A stretch of DNA of 64,000 nt from Clostridium minihomine (GCF_900240385.1 NZ_OEQH01000001.1:682001-746000); one strand, 5' to 3'. Positions 16,296-24,217 are shown, counted from the first letter of the stretch. Translations and numbers: made by a program. The notes: a model not told the origin generated them from the letters alone.

Positions 16296-16358
16296 GCCCG
16301 GATAGCTTAAGTAGAGCGTTGGTAATCAAAGGCGTCGGTGCAAATCCGTCTATGGGCA
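16296..16358 (+). other. degenerate tRNA-like sequence
   Basis: 63 bases with tRNA hallmarks. The ends GCCC / GGGC pair as an acceptor stem with one mismatch further in; TAGCTTAAGTAGAGC is a shortened D arm; GTCGG-TGCAAAT-CCGTC is a T arm with a 7-base loop and one mismatch. The anticodon arm is too short and no anticodon loop can be drawn, and the T loop lacks the usual TTC. It lies between the sigma gene and the zinc-ribbon gene, 30 bases before the latter. Read as a tRNA pseudogene or a tRNA-mimicking leader; it is not a functional tRNA. Confidence 0.4.
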
Positions 16359-16388
16359 AATATCTTTAATTCAAAGCGAGGTAATCAA

Positions 16389-16667
16389 ATGTACGAGGAC
16401 AAGACTCTCATCTGCAAAGAATGCGGCTCTGAATTCGTTTTCACTGCCGGCGAACAGGAATTTTATGCGGCCAAAGGCTTTGTGAATGAGCCGCAGCGCT
16501 GCAAAGGATGCCGTGATGCACGAAAGAGTGCGGCAAAACCAGAGCGTGAAATGTTTGTAGCAACTTGTGCGTCCTGTGGTCAGGAAGCCAAGGTTCCTTT
16601 CAAACCCCGCGAGGATCGCCCTGTATATTGCAGCGAGTGCTTTGCGAAGATGAGAGAAGAAGGCTAA
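16389..16667 (+). CDS. small zinc-ribbon protein
   Basis: 92 residues from ATG 16389 (AAAGCGAGG upstream); the longer frame from 16338 is not supported. Two zinc-ribbon modules are visible: CKECGSEFVFTAGEQEFYA with QRCKGCRDAR, and CASCGQEAKVPFKP with YCSECFAK. This is the probable zinc-ribbon family (zf-trcl-like) common in Clostridia, of unknown function and plausibly nucleic-acid binding. A tRNA-like sequence lies directly upstream and a strongly folded 3' region with a terminator lies downstream. Confidence 0.85.
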   Translation: MYEDKTLICKECGSEFVFTAGEQEFYAAKGFVNEPQRCKGCRDARKSAAKPEREMFVATCASCGQEAKVPFKPREDRPVYCSECFAKMREEG

Positions 16668-16682
16668 TAGACAACCGAAATT

Positions 16683-16743
16683 AACGCCCCATGCTTTTAG
16701 GCGAGTGTCCATAAGGATACTTTGTGAACCACCTAAAATGCGG
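16683..16743 (+). ncRNA. candidate structured RNA or folded 3' UTR
   Basis: A long imperfect stem, CCCCATGCTTTTAGG with CCTAAAATGCGGGG, encloses a second hairpin AGTGTCC-ATAA-GGATACT. A canonical terminator follows at 16751-16778. It could be the 3' UTR of the zinc-ribbon mRNA or an independent small RNA. I do not recognise a known RNA family. Confidence 0.4.
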
Positions 16744-16750
16744 GGTATAA

Positions 16751-16778
16751 GGCGGACAGTTTCGACTGTCCGCCTTTT
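16751..16778 (+). terminator. Rho-independent terminator
   Basis: GGCGGACAGT / ACTGTCCGCC hairpin with TTCG in the loop, then TTTT. It ends eight bases before the recombinase stop codon and so lies at the left edge of the mobile element. Confidence 0.9.
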
Positions 16779-16786
16779 GCTATGCC

Positions 16787-18487
16787 TTAAATTGCAGCTG
16801 GCAGTTCATCATCAAACATCATTTTATCGTCCATTCCGTAGAATGTTTCCATGGATGGAATATCAAATTCCTCTTTGACATCGTTCAGCATTCCAATGTC
16901 ACGGTAGTGAATCCAAATATCCTGCGGAGCGGTACGGGAGTATTTCTCAGCCTTTTCACCCACCACAACTTTTACAATAAACATCCGAAGCAATTCCGGA
17001 GTCAGCTCGGTAAGGTCGGTATACTTTTTCGCCTTTTCAATAAACTTGTCCACGTTGGTAAGGGAGCTCTTCAGCTTATCCATTCTCGCTTCGGATTTTG
17101 GTATACGTTCCCGTAAGGCTTTTTGTTCTGTGATATACTCATCGGACAGGGCTCGGTAATGCTCATCGGGTATACGCCCCAGCACATTGTCCTCATAGAG
17201 CCGTTTGAAAAGTGCGGTAAGCTCCAAATCCCTTTTTCGCATAGTCTCCAGTTCTTTTTGCAGCGTAGTGATTTCTTTTCTGGTATCAGCAGTGTTTTTG
17301 CGGTTGATACACTCTGCAAACAATGCTTCGTCCTGTCTTGCAAAGTGAGTGATACGCTTCAGGTCATCCAAAATCACCGTAGCAAGCTGGCTTTCCCGGA
17401 TGTAATGGGCGGAGCAGGTTTCTTTGCCATACTTCTTATATGTGGAGCAGGCGAAGTTGTTCTTACTTTCGTCCATGGTATGGGCACGATGCAGAACCAA
17501 AGGCTTTCCACAATCGGCGCAGAAGACAAGCCCCGAGTAAGAGTTAGGGTTCTCCATGTTTTTTCTCGGACGCTTTTTATGCTCCCGAACCGTATGGGCG
17601 ATGTCCCAAATTTCTTGGTCGATAATTCCCACATGGGTGTTTTCAAACCTTAGCCAATCGGATTCCGGGCGAATGATCTGCTTTTTATTTTTGTAAGATG
17701 CGGTGGTGTGTTTCAGATTAATTGTGTGTCCAAGGTAGGTTTCGTCGTCTAATATTCTTAAAACAGTGTTTTTTGACCAGTTGCAAATCCTCGTTCTGTC
17801 TAAATTAGTGAGTGGAACTCCAGTCTGGTTGTAATATGAATTTGAAGGGTTAACAATACCTTCTTCTGTTAACTGCTTTGCAATTTGACTCGGCCCTCTA
17901 CCATCGACACACAGTTTGAAAATATGCTTGACCACCTCGGCGGCTTCTGGATCGGGAACAATCTTTTTGGGATTGCTCTCGTCTTTTTTGTACCCATAGG
18001 GCGGCCTTGTCCCAACCCGTTCCCCGCGTTCAGCCTGTGCTTTCTTCACCGATCGAATCTTTTTGCTGCAGTCCTTTGCGTAAAAATCATTAAATAAGTT
18101 CCGGAACGGAGCAAAGTCGTTATCGCCGTAGAGCGTGTCCACCGCATCATTGATTGCAATAAACCGGACATTGTGGTTGGGAAAGGTGTGCTCCATGAGA
18201 AAACCGGTTTGCAGATAATCCCGGCCGAGACGGCTCATGTCCTTGACGATCAAGGTTTCCACCTGTCCGCTTTCAATCAGCCCCATGATCTCATTCCATG
18301 AAGGGCGGTTGAAGCTTGTTCCGCTGAAACCGTCATCGAACAAAAAACGAATATTGCCAAAGCCCTTTTCCTCTGCGTACTTGGTGAGAATCAACCGCTG
18401 ATTTTGGATGCTGTTGCTCTCACCCTCCCGGTCATCTTCCTGACTCAGTCTGCCGTACAGTATGGTATATTTTTCGTTGTTTGCCAT
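16787..18487 (-). CDS. large serine recombinase, TnpX family
   Basis: 566 residues. The N-terminal resolvase domain has the nucleophile in YGRLSQED and the motifs DDGFSGTSFNRP and VKDMSRLGRDYLQTG. A recombinase domain follows (about 165-300, GTRPPYGYKKDE), then a zinc ribbon (FCADCGKPLVLHRA ... CSAHYI, about 315-365), a coiled coil (about 390-480) and a C-terminal DUF4368-like region (ELTPELLRMFIVKVVVG). This is the architecture of TnpX of Tn4451, which excises and inserts elements through circular intermediates. Start ATG with AAGGAGG upstream. It is the last gene of the minus-strand mobility cluster, and its stop codon is at the element edge. It appears intact. Confidence 0.95.
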   Translation of the reverse strand: MANNEKYTILYGRLSQEDDREGESNSIQNQRLILTKYAEEKGFGNIRFLFDDGFSGTSFNRPSWNEIMGLIESGQVETLIVKDMSRLGRDYLQTGFLMEHTFPNHNVRFIAINDAVDTLYGDNDFAPFRNLFNDFYAKDCSKKIRSVKKAQAERGERVGTRPPYGYKKDESNPKKIVPDPEAAEVVKHIFKLCVDGRGPSQIAKQLTEEGIVNPSNSYYNQTGVPLTNLDRTRICNWSKNTVLRILDDETYLGHTINLKHTTASYKNKKQIIRPESDWLRFENTHVGIIDQEIWDIAHTVREHKKRPRKNMENPNSYSGLVFCADCGKPLVLHRAHTMDESKNNFACSTYKKYGKETCSAHYIRESQLATVILDDLKRITHFARQDEALFAECINRKNTADTRKEITTLQKELETMRKRDLELTALFKRLYEDNVLGRIPDEHYRALSDEYITEQKALRERIPKSEARMDKLKSSLTNVDKFIEKAKKYTDLTELTPELLRMFIVKVVVGEKAEKYSRTAPQDIWIHYRDIGMLNDVKEEFDIPSMETFYGMDDKMMFDDELPAAI

Positions 18488-18570
18488 CGTTTAAAATCCT
18501 CCTTCTTGTTGTGGCAAACTGAATACGGTAACCAAAGCATACCGCAACAGGTTCCACAAGTCTACTGAAA

Positions 18571-18864
18571 TCAAGCGTTTTTAAGAGCCTTTTCGAGGTC
18601 GTTTTCAATCACTGAAAGCATCTTTTTCGTGGGGGTAGATGCGCTTTTAAGGGGGAACACGGAATGTACCCGGAACACTCTGTCCTCCACCACCATATCC
18701 CGCTCAACGGTGTGGGCGGTTTCGTCTGTGTAAACAAAGCTGTCTGTAAAGGTGCGGTGAGAGGTGCCCTCGCTGTCGCTTTGCCAAATGATATCGGCGG
18801 TTTCGTAAGCGCCGAGAATATTGGTTTTCAGATAATGCTGTGCTGCTAAACGCTCGTTTGTCAT
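18571..18864 (-). CDS. small element protein, TnpW-like C-terminus
   Basis: 97 residues. The C-terminal half (VFRVHSVFPLKSASTPTKKM followed by LSVIENDLEKAL) resembles TnpW proteins of Tn4451-type elements. The N-terminal half (MTNERLAAQHYLKTNILGAYE) looks like another small domain often found between relaxase and recombinase genes; I cannot name its function. ATG with GAAGGAG upstream is a strong start. It lies between the relaxase and the recombinase, so co-transcription is likely. It is soluble, with no cysteines. Confidence 0.7.
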   Translation of the reverse strand: MTNERLAAQHYLKTNILGAYETADIIWQSDSEGTSHRTFTDSFVYTDETAHTVERDMVVEDRVFRVHSVFPLKSASTPTKKMLSVIENDLEKALKNA

Positions 18865-18876
18865 ATCGCATCTCCT

Positions 18877-20256
18877 TCACATTTTCATTTCAAAATCGTG
18901 CCCGCTGTGGTCATCTTCCTTTTGACCGACCGCTAATTTCTTCTTTCTGCCGGTGTGCTGCGGTGGTTTCGTGGTGGCATCATTTATGGGAACAGGGTTG
19001 TCCAGCCGTTCCAAAGAGCGTCCCAGCTGAACCACACTGCCGCCAATGACAGCAAGATCAAGGGAATGACGATCCACAGCGGTGTCCATGTTAGGTGCGG
19101 CAGCCGCAGCTTGGACAGAGAAAAATGCTTCTCTTTCTGTTTCCCAGCCGGTGACAACGCCTGCTGTATCTGCAACAAACTCTTGCTGATTTGCTCCAGT
19201 TGTGCCTGCGAGGGTAGACTGTTCAGTTGGGTTTTGATGCTGAGGAGCTGCTGTTGTAAGGTTTTCTGCTGTTTCTCCAAGTTCTCGATTCCATCCCAAA
19301 TCACGCTCTGGTTGTAGAACAGGTTGTCCAGTTTTTCTTGTGTCAGCGGACAGGGTTGGGGGTTCTGCGGCAGTTGTGTAGGCTGAATCTCTGTTGAGTC
19401 TGTGCCTGCGTTCCGCTGCTTCAATTCTTCTAAGCTCAAATTCACGTTCCATCATCTCCTTTAAATAGCGGTTATTATGGAGTTTGATATCCCGGCAGGA
19501 CATGGTGTTTGGGCAGGTGTAGGTAATATATTTTCTGGTATCTGTCCATATTATCGCGTAGCCTTGTCGCTCCATACTCTTGATAAAATCGGCTTTTGTG
19601 CCACTGATTTTCATCGCAGTATCAATCGCATTCATCAACGAAAACTTCCAGCTCTGCCCCTTGGCGACACGGTATTCCCGAGAGGCGAGACTTTGAGACT
19701 TGCCGCCTGTATAAGGCTTGAGGGTGGTCAGCCCATATTGCTGACAAATTTGGTCTGAATACGCCCGAAGCTTGAATAGTGTTTTGGGGCCTTGGTGCAA
19801 TTTCTTTCCTGTTTTGAAGCTGACCGAATTGATAATAAAGTGAGAATGCAGATGCTCGTTGTCCACATGAGTGGCAATGACCACTTCATAATCGGGATAA
19901 TTATCCTCCGCAAATTTCACAGCAATCTCATGTGCAGTTTTGGGTGAGATGGTTTCACCATCCTTAAAGGCTTGGTCGTAGTGATAGAACATGGTTTGGT
20001 CAGCCTTTTTAAAGCTGTTCTTGGTTGCCATAAATTCCTGAAAAGCTGTTTCGGGACAGCAATCCTTGCCAGAGATTAAGCGGATACAGCTGGTCTTATC
20101 CGCATCGGTGGAATAGGTTTGGTAGTTGACGGTGTGGTCACAATTTAATTTATCTGGATCGATGCACACCTTGAAATCCTGCAAAATATATTCAATTTCA
20201 TTTCGCATGGAGAAGGCATTTTGCTTTTTGCAGGGGATGAAGTTAACCGTTGCCAT
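18877..20256 (-). CDS. relaxase, MOBP-type mobilization nuclease
   Basis: 459 residues from ATG 20256, which overlaps the mobC stop as TAATG; GAGGTGA is upstream. The N-terminal 250 residues form the relaxase domain. Motif III is HVDNEHLHSHFIINSV with the metal-binding histidines, and an N-terminal tyrosine-containing region would nick oriT. After about residue 290 the protein becomes low-complexity and rich in Thr, Glu, Gln, Pro and Ala, ending in a basic tail. That tail region carries a second, different-frame gene at 18984-19445, which explains its unusual composition. It works with MobC at oriT, probably in the region just upstream (20562-20891). Tn4451 TnpZ is the functional analogue. 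Confidence 0.93.
   Translation of the reverse strand: MATVNFIPCKKQNAFSMRNEIEYILQDFKVCIDPDKLNCDHTVNYQTYSTDADKTSCIRLISGKDCCPETAFQEFMATKNSFKKADQTMFYHYDQAFKDGETISPKTAHEIAVKFAEDNYPDYEVVIATHVDNEHLHSHFIINSVSFKTGKKLHQGPKTLFKLRAYSDQICQQYGLTTLKPYTGGKSQSLASREYRVAKGQSWKFSLMNAIDTAMKISGTKADFIKSMERQGYAIIWTDTRKYITYTCPNTMSCRDIKLHNNRYLKEMMEREFELRRIEAAERRHRLNRDSAYTTAAEPPTLSADTRKTGQPVLQPERDLGWNRELGETAENLTTAAPQHQNPTEQSTLAGTTGANQQEFVADTAGVVTGWETEREAFFSVQAAAAAPNMDTAVDRHSLDLAVIGGSVVQLGRSLERLDNPVPINDATTKPPQHTGRKKKLAVGQKEDDHSGHDFEMKM
18984..19445 (-). CDS. overprinted coiled-coil membrane protein inside the relaxase gene
   Basis: 153 residues read in a different frame, entirely within the relaxase coding sequence. 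It starts at GTG 19445, ten bases after a strong internal ribosome site AAAGGAG. It opens with NLSLEELKQRNAG, then a Gln/Leu-rich coiled coil (about 45-95, LEKQQKTLQQQLLSIKTQL), a basic stretch (AGKQKEKHFSLSKLRL) and one transmembrane helix near the C-terminus (LWIVIPLILLSLAAVWF). This is far more protein-like than the relaxase frame over the same DNA. Membrane-anchored MobB and MbeB/MbeD proteins of other mobilizable plasmids are likewise encoded inside their relaxase genes, which supports a role in bringing the relaxosome to the membrane. Function is inferred. Confidence 0.75.
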   Translation of the reverse strand: MNLSLEELKQRNAGTDSTEIQPTQLPQNPQPCPLTQEKLDNLFYNQSVIWDGIENLEKQQKTLQQQLLSIKTQLNSLPSQAQLEQISKSLLQIQQALSPAGKQKEKHFSLSKLRLPHLTWTPLWIVIPLILLSLAAVWFSWDALWNGWTTLFP

Positions 20257-20561
20257 TACCGAGTCACCTCGCAAAGTGCGGATAGCTTTTCATAAATACC
20301 GCTTAGCTTCGCCTTGGTTTCTGCAAGGTAAACGGCATCCACTTTTCCCATATTAGCCAGAGTGGTCAGCTGATTGAGGTTTCTGCCGATGGCTTTCAGC
20401 TCACTGATGAGCTCCTGCACTCCATCTACTACAACAATCTCTTTATCGGTTATGGCTCGTTCTAAAAATTCCGTCATGGTAACCTTGCCGCGCCTGGCCT
20501 TTCGTTTCAGGGTTTTGTATGTGCTTTCGCTGATCCGAAAGGCAAAGGGTTTCTTTTTCAT
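20256..20561 (-). CDS. mobC: MobC family mobilization protein
   Basis: 101 residues from ATG 20561 (AAAGGA upstream); the longer frame to 20681 is dismissed. The N-terminus FAFRISESTYKTLKRKARRG is a ribbon-helix-helix-like DNA-binding segment, and the rest (ELISELKAIGRNLNQLTTLAN) carries the MobC core motif of accessory relaxosome proteins that help the relaxase nick oriT. It overlaps the relaxase start by one base. The upstream region, dense in inverted repeats, is the expected oriT. Confidence 0.85.
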   Translation of the reverse strand: MKKKPFAFRISESTYKTLKRKARRGKVTMTEFLERAITDKEIVVVDGVQELISELKAIGRNLNQLTTLANMGKVDAVYLAETKAKLSGIYEKLSALCEVTR

Positions 20562-20891
20562 TGGCGGTTTTCCTTTCAATTTTGATTGCGCCAACGGCGC
20601 TCCATAAAGTGGGGTCCGGGGCTTCTGCCCCGAGCGAGCTGTGGCGGGCGTATAGCCCGACGCTCTGCTCGCCTCACCCAAGGGGTGAGAAAACGCAACC
20701 CAAACGTCCTCGTTTTATCTGAAATAAGGTCGAATCCGAAGTCACCCGCAACAGGGGCTCAATTTGCGGGTTTATTCGGGTTAGGTGGAGTTATCCCACT
20801 CCACGGTCAATCTCGCCACACAGGGCAAACAGGGGGTGACGGCGGCGAGATTACTGCCCTGTGACAGTGCTGACGGCAAAGACGGCAAATT
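20562..20891. other. candidate oriT region, dense in inverted repeats
   Basis: 330 bases between repA and mobC, markedly GC-richer than the neighbouring cargo. Visible hairpins are CTCACCC-AA-GGGGTGAG (near 20674-20691), ACCCGCAA / TTGCGGGT with outer CCGAA / TTCGG (near 20735-20780), GTGGAGT / ACTCCAC (near 20784-20804), and two interleaved repeats at 20809-20863. GACGGCAAA is directly repeated at 20872-20889. A nic site cannot be assigned by eye. Placement directly upstream of mobC and the relaxase is what one expects of oriT. Confidence 0.55.
20809..20863. repeat. two interleaved 9-bp inverted repeats
   Basis: AATCTCGCC (20809-20817) pairs with GGCGAGATT (20844-20852), and CACAGGGCA (20819-20827) pairs with TGCCCTGTG (20855-20863). 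The order A-B-A'-B' is that of a pseudoknot if transcribed, or of two crossed protein-binding palindromes in DNA. Both matches are perfect. Confidence 0.85.
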
Positions 20892-21890
20892 TTAGGAGCT
20901 TGATTGTACCGTCATATCGTCATTGCCGTCATAGCGGAGCGTAAATTCCCGCCGCTCAAAAGTTCTGTTCTCGGAATAATGAATGCCATTTCTGCCCAGA
21001 TGCTCCATGTGCTTAATGATTCTCTTTTTCAGAATTGCGGGACTACAATCCGGATTCAAGTTTTCTATCAGCTCGGTTGCCGTCCCGGTGAAGCTGCCCG
21101 CCGATTTTATAAAATCACAGAGAAGAAAAATTTCATCCGGTATAATCAGCTGCTCCATTTCAATCGGTTCCAGCAGCTGCCATACAAAGCTTTCTTTGTT
21201 AAACTCCAAGAACAGTTCCCGTCCCTCGATATCTCTGCCGGTGCAGATGAGCGTTGCGGTACTTTCCGTTCGCTTGTCTTTTTGCAGTACAAAGTTTGTA
21301 TCAGCACCACCAGCAATACCGCTGGTGCCCGAAATCATATTGAGCGGATCGGCATCTCCTGTTTTTCTAAGATGATGTACGAGCAGGATAGCAAGATGAT
21401 GACGGTCCGCAATTTGCTTCAGTGCGCTGATGTCATCATAATCGGAGGCATAGGGATTGACATTTGCGGAAACGGTTTTGCGAACCTTTTGCAGGGTGTC
21501 AATCACAATCAGTCCTGTGCCGGGGTGCTCTTTGATGAAGCTTTCAATCTGATTTTCCAGACCATGGCCGATGGTATCACTCATAATGGCAAAGTGAAGT
21601 GTCGCCGGTGCTTCATCGGTAATTTCAAACAGCCTGCTTTGGATACGAGCGAAGCTGTCCTCTAAGCAGAGATACAGGACTTCGCTTTTTAGCGTTTCGA
21701 ATTCCCATACCTTTTCACCCTTTGCCGCCTGTAAGCAGATCCACAGTGCCAGCCAGCTCTTACCAATTTTCGGTGAGCCTGCCAGAACATGCAGTCCTTC
21801 GGGCAGCAGACCGCTGACAATAAATTTAAGCGGCTCCATGGGTGTGGCCATCAAGGTTTCCGCATCCATGGTTTTTAACTTTTTTGACAT
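20892..21890 (-). CDS. RepA-like AAA/RecA-fold ATPase
   Basis: 332 residues. The RecA-like core has Walker A GSPKIGKSWLAL near residue 40, Walker B GLIVIDTLQKVRK near 130 and LAILLVHHLRKTGD near 170, as in hexameric RepA helicases of RSF1010-type plasmids and their integrative-element relatives. The C-terminal 90 residues look like a winged helix (TATELIENLNPDCSPAILKKR). It may unwind or replicate the excised circular form or help transfer. ATG at 21890 follows GAGGAGG. First gene of the minus-strand mobility cluster, divergent from the next gene. Confidence 0.85.
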   Translation of the reverse strand: MSKKLKTMDAETLMATPMEPLKFIVSGLLPEGLHVLAGSPKIGKSWLALWICLQAAKGEKVWEFETLKSEVLYLCLEDSFARIQSRLFEITDEAPATLHFAIMSDTIGHGLENQIESFIKEHPGTGLIVIDTLQKVRKTVSANVNPYASDYDDISALKQIADRHHLAILLVHHLRKTGDADPLNMISGTSGIAGGADTNFVLQKDKRTESTATLICTGRDIEGRELFLEFNKESFVWQLLEPIEMEQLIIPDEIFLLCDFIKSAGSFTGTATELIENLNPDCSPAILKKRIIKHMEHLGRNGIHYSENRTFERREFTLRYDGNDDMTVQSSS

Positions 21891-22058
21891 TTGTGATTCC
21901 TCCTCTTAATTCAATTTGCTTTGAAAAGTGCAATAAATCGAATGTTGAAAACTTCTATTCCTTGTGATACCATTGTCCTATATCCAGAAAAAGAAATACA
22001 CAGCGAATCGCAGAAACGCTGTTTTGAGGAAAATCGATTATTTGCGAGAGGAGTGCCT

Positions 22059-23147
22059 ATGGAACAGTACCCGCTGATCAAAGTTTTTGAGGGAAATGAT
22101 AAGCTGATTTATTCTATGGCTTACGCTTATCCGGACAAGGTGACTCAGTACGCGCAAAAGTTTATTGGGAATGGACTAATTGAATTTGTGGAAATGGATT
22201 TCGAGGAATACACAACACTGCTCACCGAAACGAAAGCCATTTCGCTCATTATGGAAAACTATCAGACAATCAGGAACAAAATATTTGATGTTGCAGAAAC
22301 CATTGCGGGCAAGCACCGCTATGTCTATTTCTTCTTGGTGGGCTTGCTGAACAACATTTTGAAAGAACCCATCTATGCCAAAGATGAATTTGAGGGTGCC
22401 TTCCTCAGACCACTGGCAACATGTTTGGATGAGTTGGAACACATGTTAGAGCTGCAGGAGGTATGCACGAAAGCGGTTACCACCTGTTTAGATAAAGAAA
22501 GCCGCTCGGACAAGGAAATGTCCCAGCGGCTTTGTGAGTTTGTATCGGAGTACCCCGGCTTTGCCGAGGCTGCTGTGAAAATAAAATATGAGCTATTGCC
22601 GAAGAAAAATGGCAAGGTGGATATGGATACGCTTAAGGATATCCATGATTGGAATCTACGGGAAACAGACGAGCTTTTGGAAATCATGCATCAGGATGGC
22701 GAAGGTGTCAGTCTGATGCCATACTATCTGTTTGAATATTTAGATGAGCTACTCTATTTTGAGTTTACCGAGATGCTGAAAAACGCTCGGTTTATTAAGC
22801 GTTGCAAACTGTGCAGCCGCTATTTTGTGTTGACCGATAAACGTAAGCGGGATTTCTGTGACCGGCCTGATAAAGGTAATCGCACCTGCAAACAGGTTGG
22901 AGCAAAGCTGTTTTATGATCAGGGCATGCAGGGAAACGATTATTTGCTGGCTTTCCTGACCGAGTACAACAAGGTGTACTCTCGCCGTTACCGTGCGGAC
23001 GGTAAATTGCCGGAAGAGTTTAGCGGTAAGGACATGTCCTCGGAGGAGTATTCCCAGTGGGCAAAGCTGGCGCGGCAGGCTCGGAGCGATTATCTTGATG
23101 GAAAAATTACGGGCGAAGAAATGCTGGCGAAAATCAAGGTAGATTAA
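22059..23147 (+). CDS. DUF6076-like accessory protein with C-terminal zinc finger
   Basis: 362 residues from ATG 22059 (GAGAGGAG upstream). A longer frame from TTG 21921 has no ribosome site and would leave only 30 bases for two divergent promoters, so the shorter start is preferred. The protein is largely helical and acidic. Near its C-terminus CKLCSRYFVLTDKRKRDFCD and a further Cys (NRTCKQVGAK) make a plausible zinc-binding module. I recall relatives on Clostridial integrative elements annotated DUF6076; the function is unknown. It is the only plus-strand gene of the element. Confidence 0.7.
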   Translation: MEQYPLIKVFEGNDKLIYSMAYAYPDKVTQYAQKFIGNGLIEFVEMDFEEYTTLLTETKAISLIMENYQTIRNKIFDVAETIAGKHRYVYFFLVGLLNNILKEPIYAKDEFEGAFLRPLATCLDELEHMLELQEVCTKAVTTCLDKESRSDKEMSQRLCEFVSEYPGFAEAAVKIKYELLPKKNGKVDMDTLKDIHDWNLRETDELLEIMHQDGEGVSLMPYYLFEYLDELLYFEFTEMLKNARFIKRCKLCSRYFVLTDKRKRDFCDRPDKGNRTCKQVGAKLFYDQGMQGNDYLLAFLTEYNKVYSRRYRADGKLPEEFSGKDMSSEEYSQWAKLARQARSDYLDGKITGEEMLAKIKVD

Positions 23148-23246
23148 CGGGGTGCGTGTTTTACGACTCCCTATGCAAAACAACAAGGGCTTCTCCCGTT
23201 GGAACAGCCTTTGCTGTGGGATAGGATAGAATACTTGGCTTTGGCT

Positions 23247-23744
23247 CTAATCCATGCACCCCACCATTTTATTGATGTCACCATCACCGTCTACGACAAT
23301 GGCGACATTGGGTTCATCGTTATCGTTTATCCAACCAAAGCCGAGAAAGTAGACCTGCTTTTGACCATCCACTATGCGAGTGTCCCCCATCCTTGACTCT
23401 TGAACCGTTGCAGTCACTGTGTTTTTCGATGTTACCGGGGTGAGGGTAGGGTTATCCTTCAAGGTGTTGCTCTCAGTCAAAATCTTCGTGGTGTCAGTTG
23501 GGTTTGACGGTTCAAAATCGGTTTCTGTTGGAGGCGTGCTGTGGGCGCTGATTTCGGCGGTTTCCTCGCCCACAATGGCTTTGTTTTCTGAGGGCGGGAT
23601 GCTATCCCTAATGGTTAAAGGTGCTGATACAGGGCGAACCTTGGGGACGAGTGGCTCTGATGTGCCTTGGTTGAACAGTGGAATTATTAGCAGAGAAATG
23701 ATTGCTACTGACACTGCGATAGCTTTAGCTTTCTTTTTGATCAT
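23247..23744 (-). CDS. membrane-anchored accessory protein of unknown function
   Basis: 165 residues from ATG 23744 (AAGGGAG upstream). A single N-terminal hydrophobic segment (AIAVSVAIISLLIIPLF) follows a Lys-rich start, then comes a Ser/Thr/Pro-rich extracytoplasmic stretch, and a compact C-terminus (YFLGFGWINDNDEPNVAIVV). It resembles DUF6550-type proteins from similar elements, but I am not certain. The start overlaps the end of the upstream gene by 20 bases, so the two are translationally coupled. Confidence 0.65.
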   Translation of the reverse strand: MIKKKAKAIAVSVAIISLLIIPLFNQGTSEPLVPKVRPVSAPLTIRDSIPPSENKAIVGEETAEISAHSTPPTETDFEPSNPTDTTKILTESNTLKDNPTLTPVTSKNTVTATVQESRMGDTRIVDGQKQVYFLGFGWINDNDEPNVAIVVDGDGDINKMVGCMD

Positions 23745-24048
23745 CAGATTCTCCCTTCGGCATAAAAAATTGACCACAGTCATTGAGGACTTCCTCAAGA
23801 CCGTGGTCATAATTGTTTAACTCTGTTGCCAGCTCCATTCCAAGCCCGAAGCCTTGGATGAAGCTCGCCTTGCTTTGATAGTTACAAATCATTCCCAAGG
23901 CATCAATGATTCGCAGCACTGTTTTCCTATCCTCCTTTGACAACCGGTCAATCAAAATTTTGTGGTTTTCCTCCACGGATAATTTAAGCTCATTAAAATC
24001 CTGCTGCTTAAAAAAACTGTGGTACAGGTCGTCTAATCGTTTTGGCAT
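23725..24048 (-). CDS. small soluble accessory protein, DUF6809-like
   Basis: 107 residues from ATG 24048 with AAAGGAGG upstream; a TTG at 24072 is rejected because it sits at the ribosome site itself. Mostly helical, with no membrane segment or recognised catalytic motif. The sequence (PKRLDDLYHSFFKQQ, ... RLSKEDRKTVLRIIDAL ... SFIQGFGLGMELATEL) resembles a small family, possibly DUF6809, carried by Firmicutes mobile elements. It lies between the mobility module and the defence operon. Confidence 0.6.
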   Translation of the reverse strand: MPKRLDDLYHSFFKQQDFNELKLSVEENHKILIDRLSKEDRKTVLRIIDALGMICNYQSKASFIQGFGLGMELATELNNYDHGLEEVLNDCGQFFMPKGESDDQKES

Positions 24049-24217
24049 ATTCCAGCCCTCCTTTAGCAACACACAGTACCACAGAAGAGAAGGAATAGCT
24101 ACTACAATTTTTGCGCTATGAGCTTTTAGGGTCTTGATTATTAGTTCTGTAAATTTACGACTCCAGCCTCGGCAAAAGAGCGATGAGTCAATGCGAAATC
24201 CAAAAGCAAGCCAACTG

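Noticed and set aside
16296-16358. functional tRNA gene
   Set aside because: Too short, no anticodon loop, and key T-loop bases are missing; kept only as a tRNA-like remnant.
23199-23396. 65-codon plus-strand frame after the DUF6076-like gene
   Set aside because: Starts at an unsupported TTG, overlaps the opposite-strand DUF6550-like gene and has no family resemblance.
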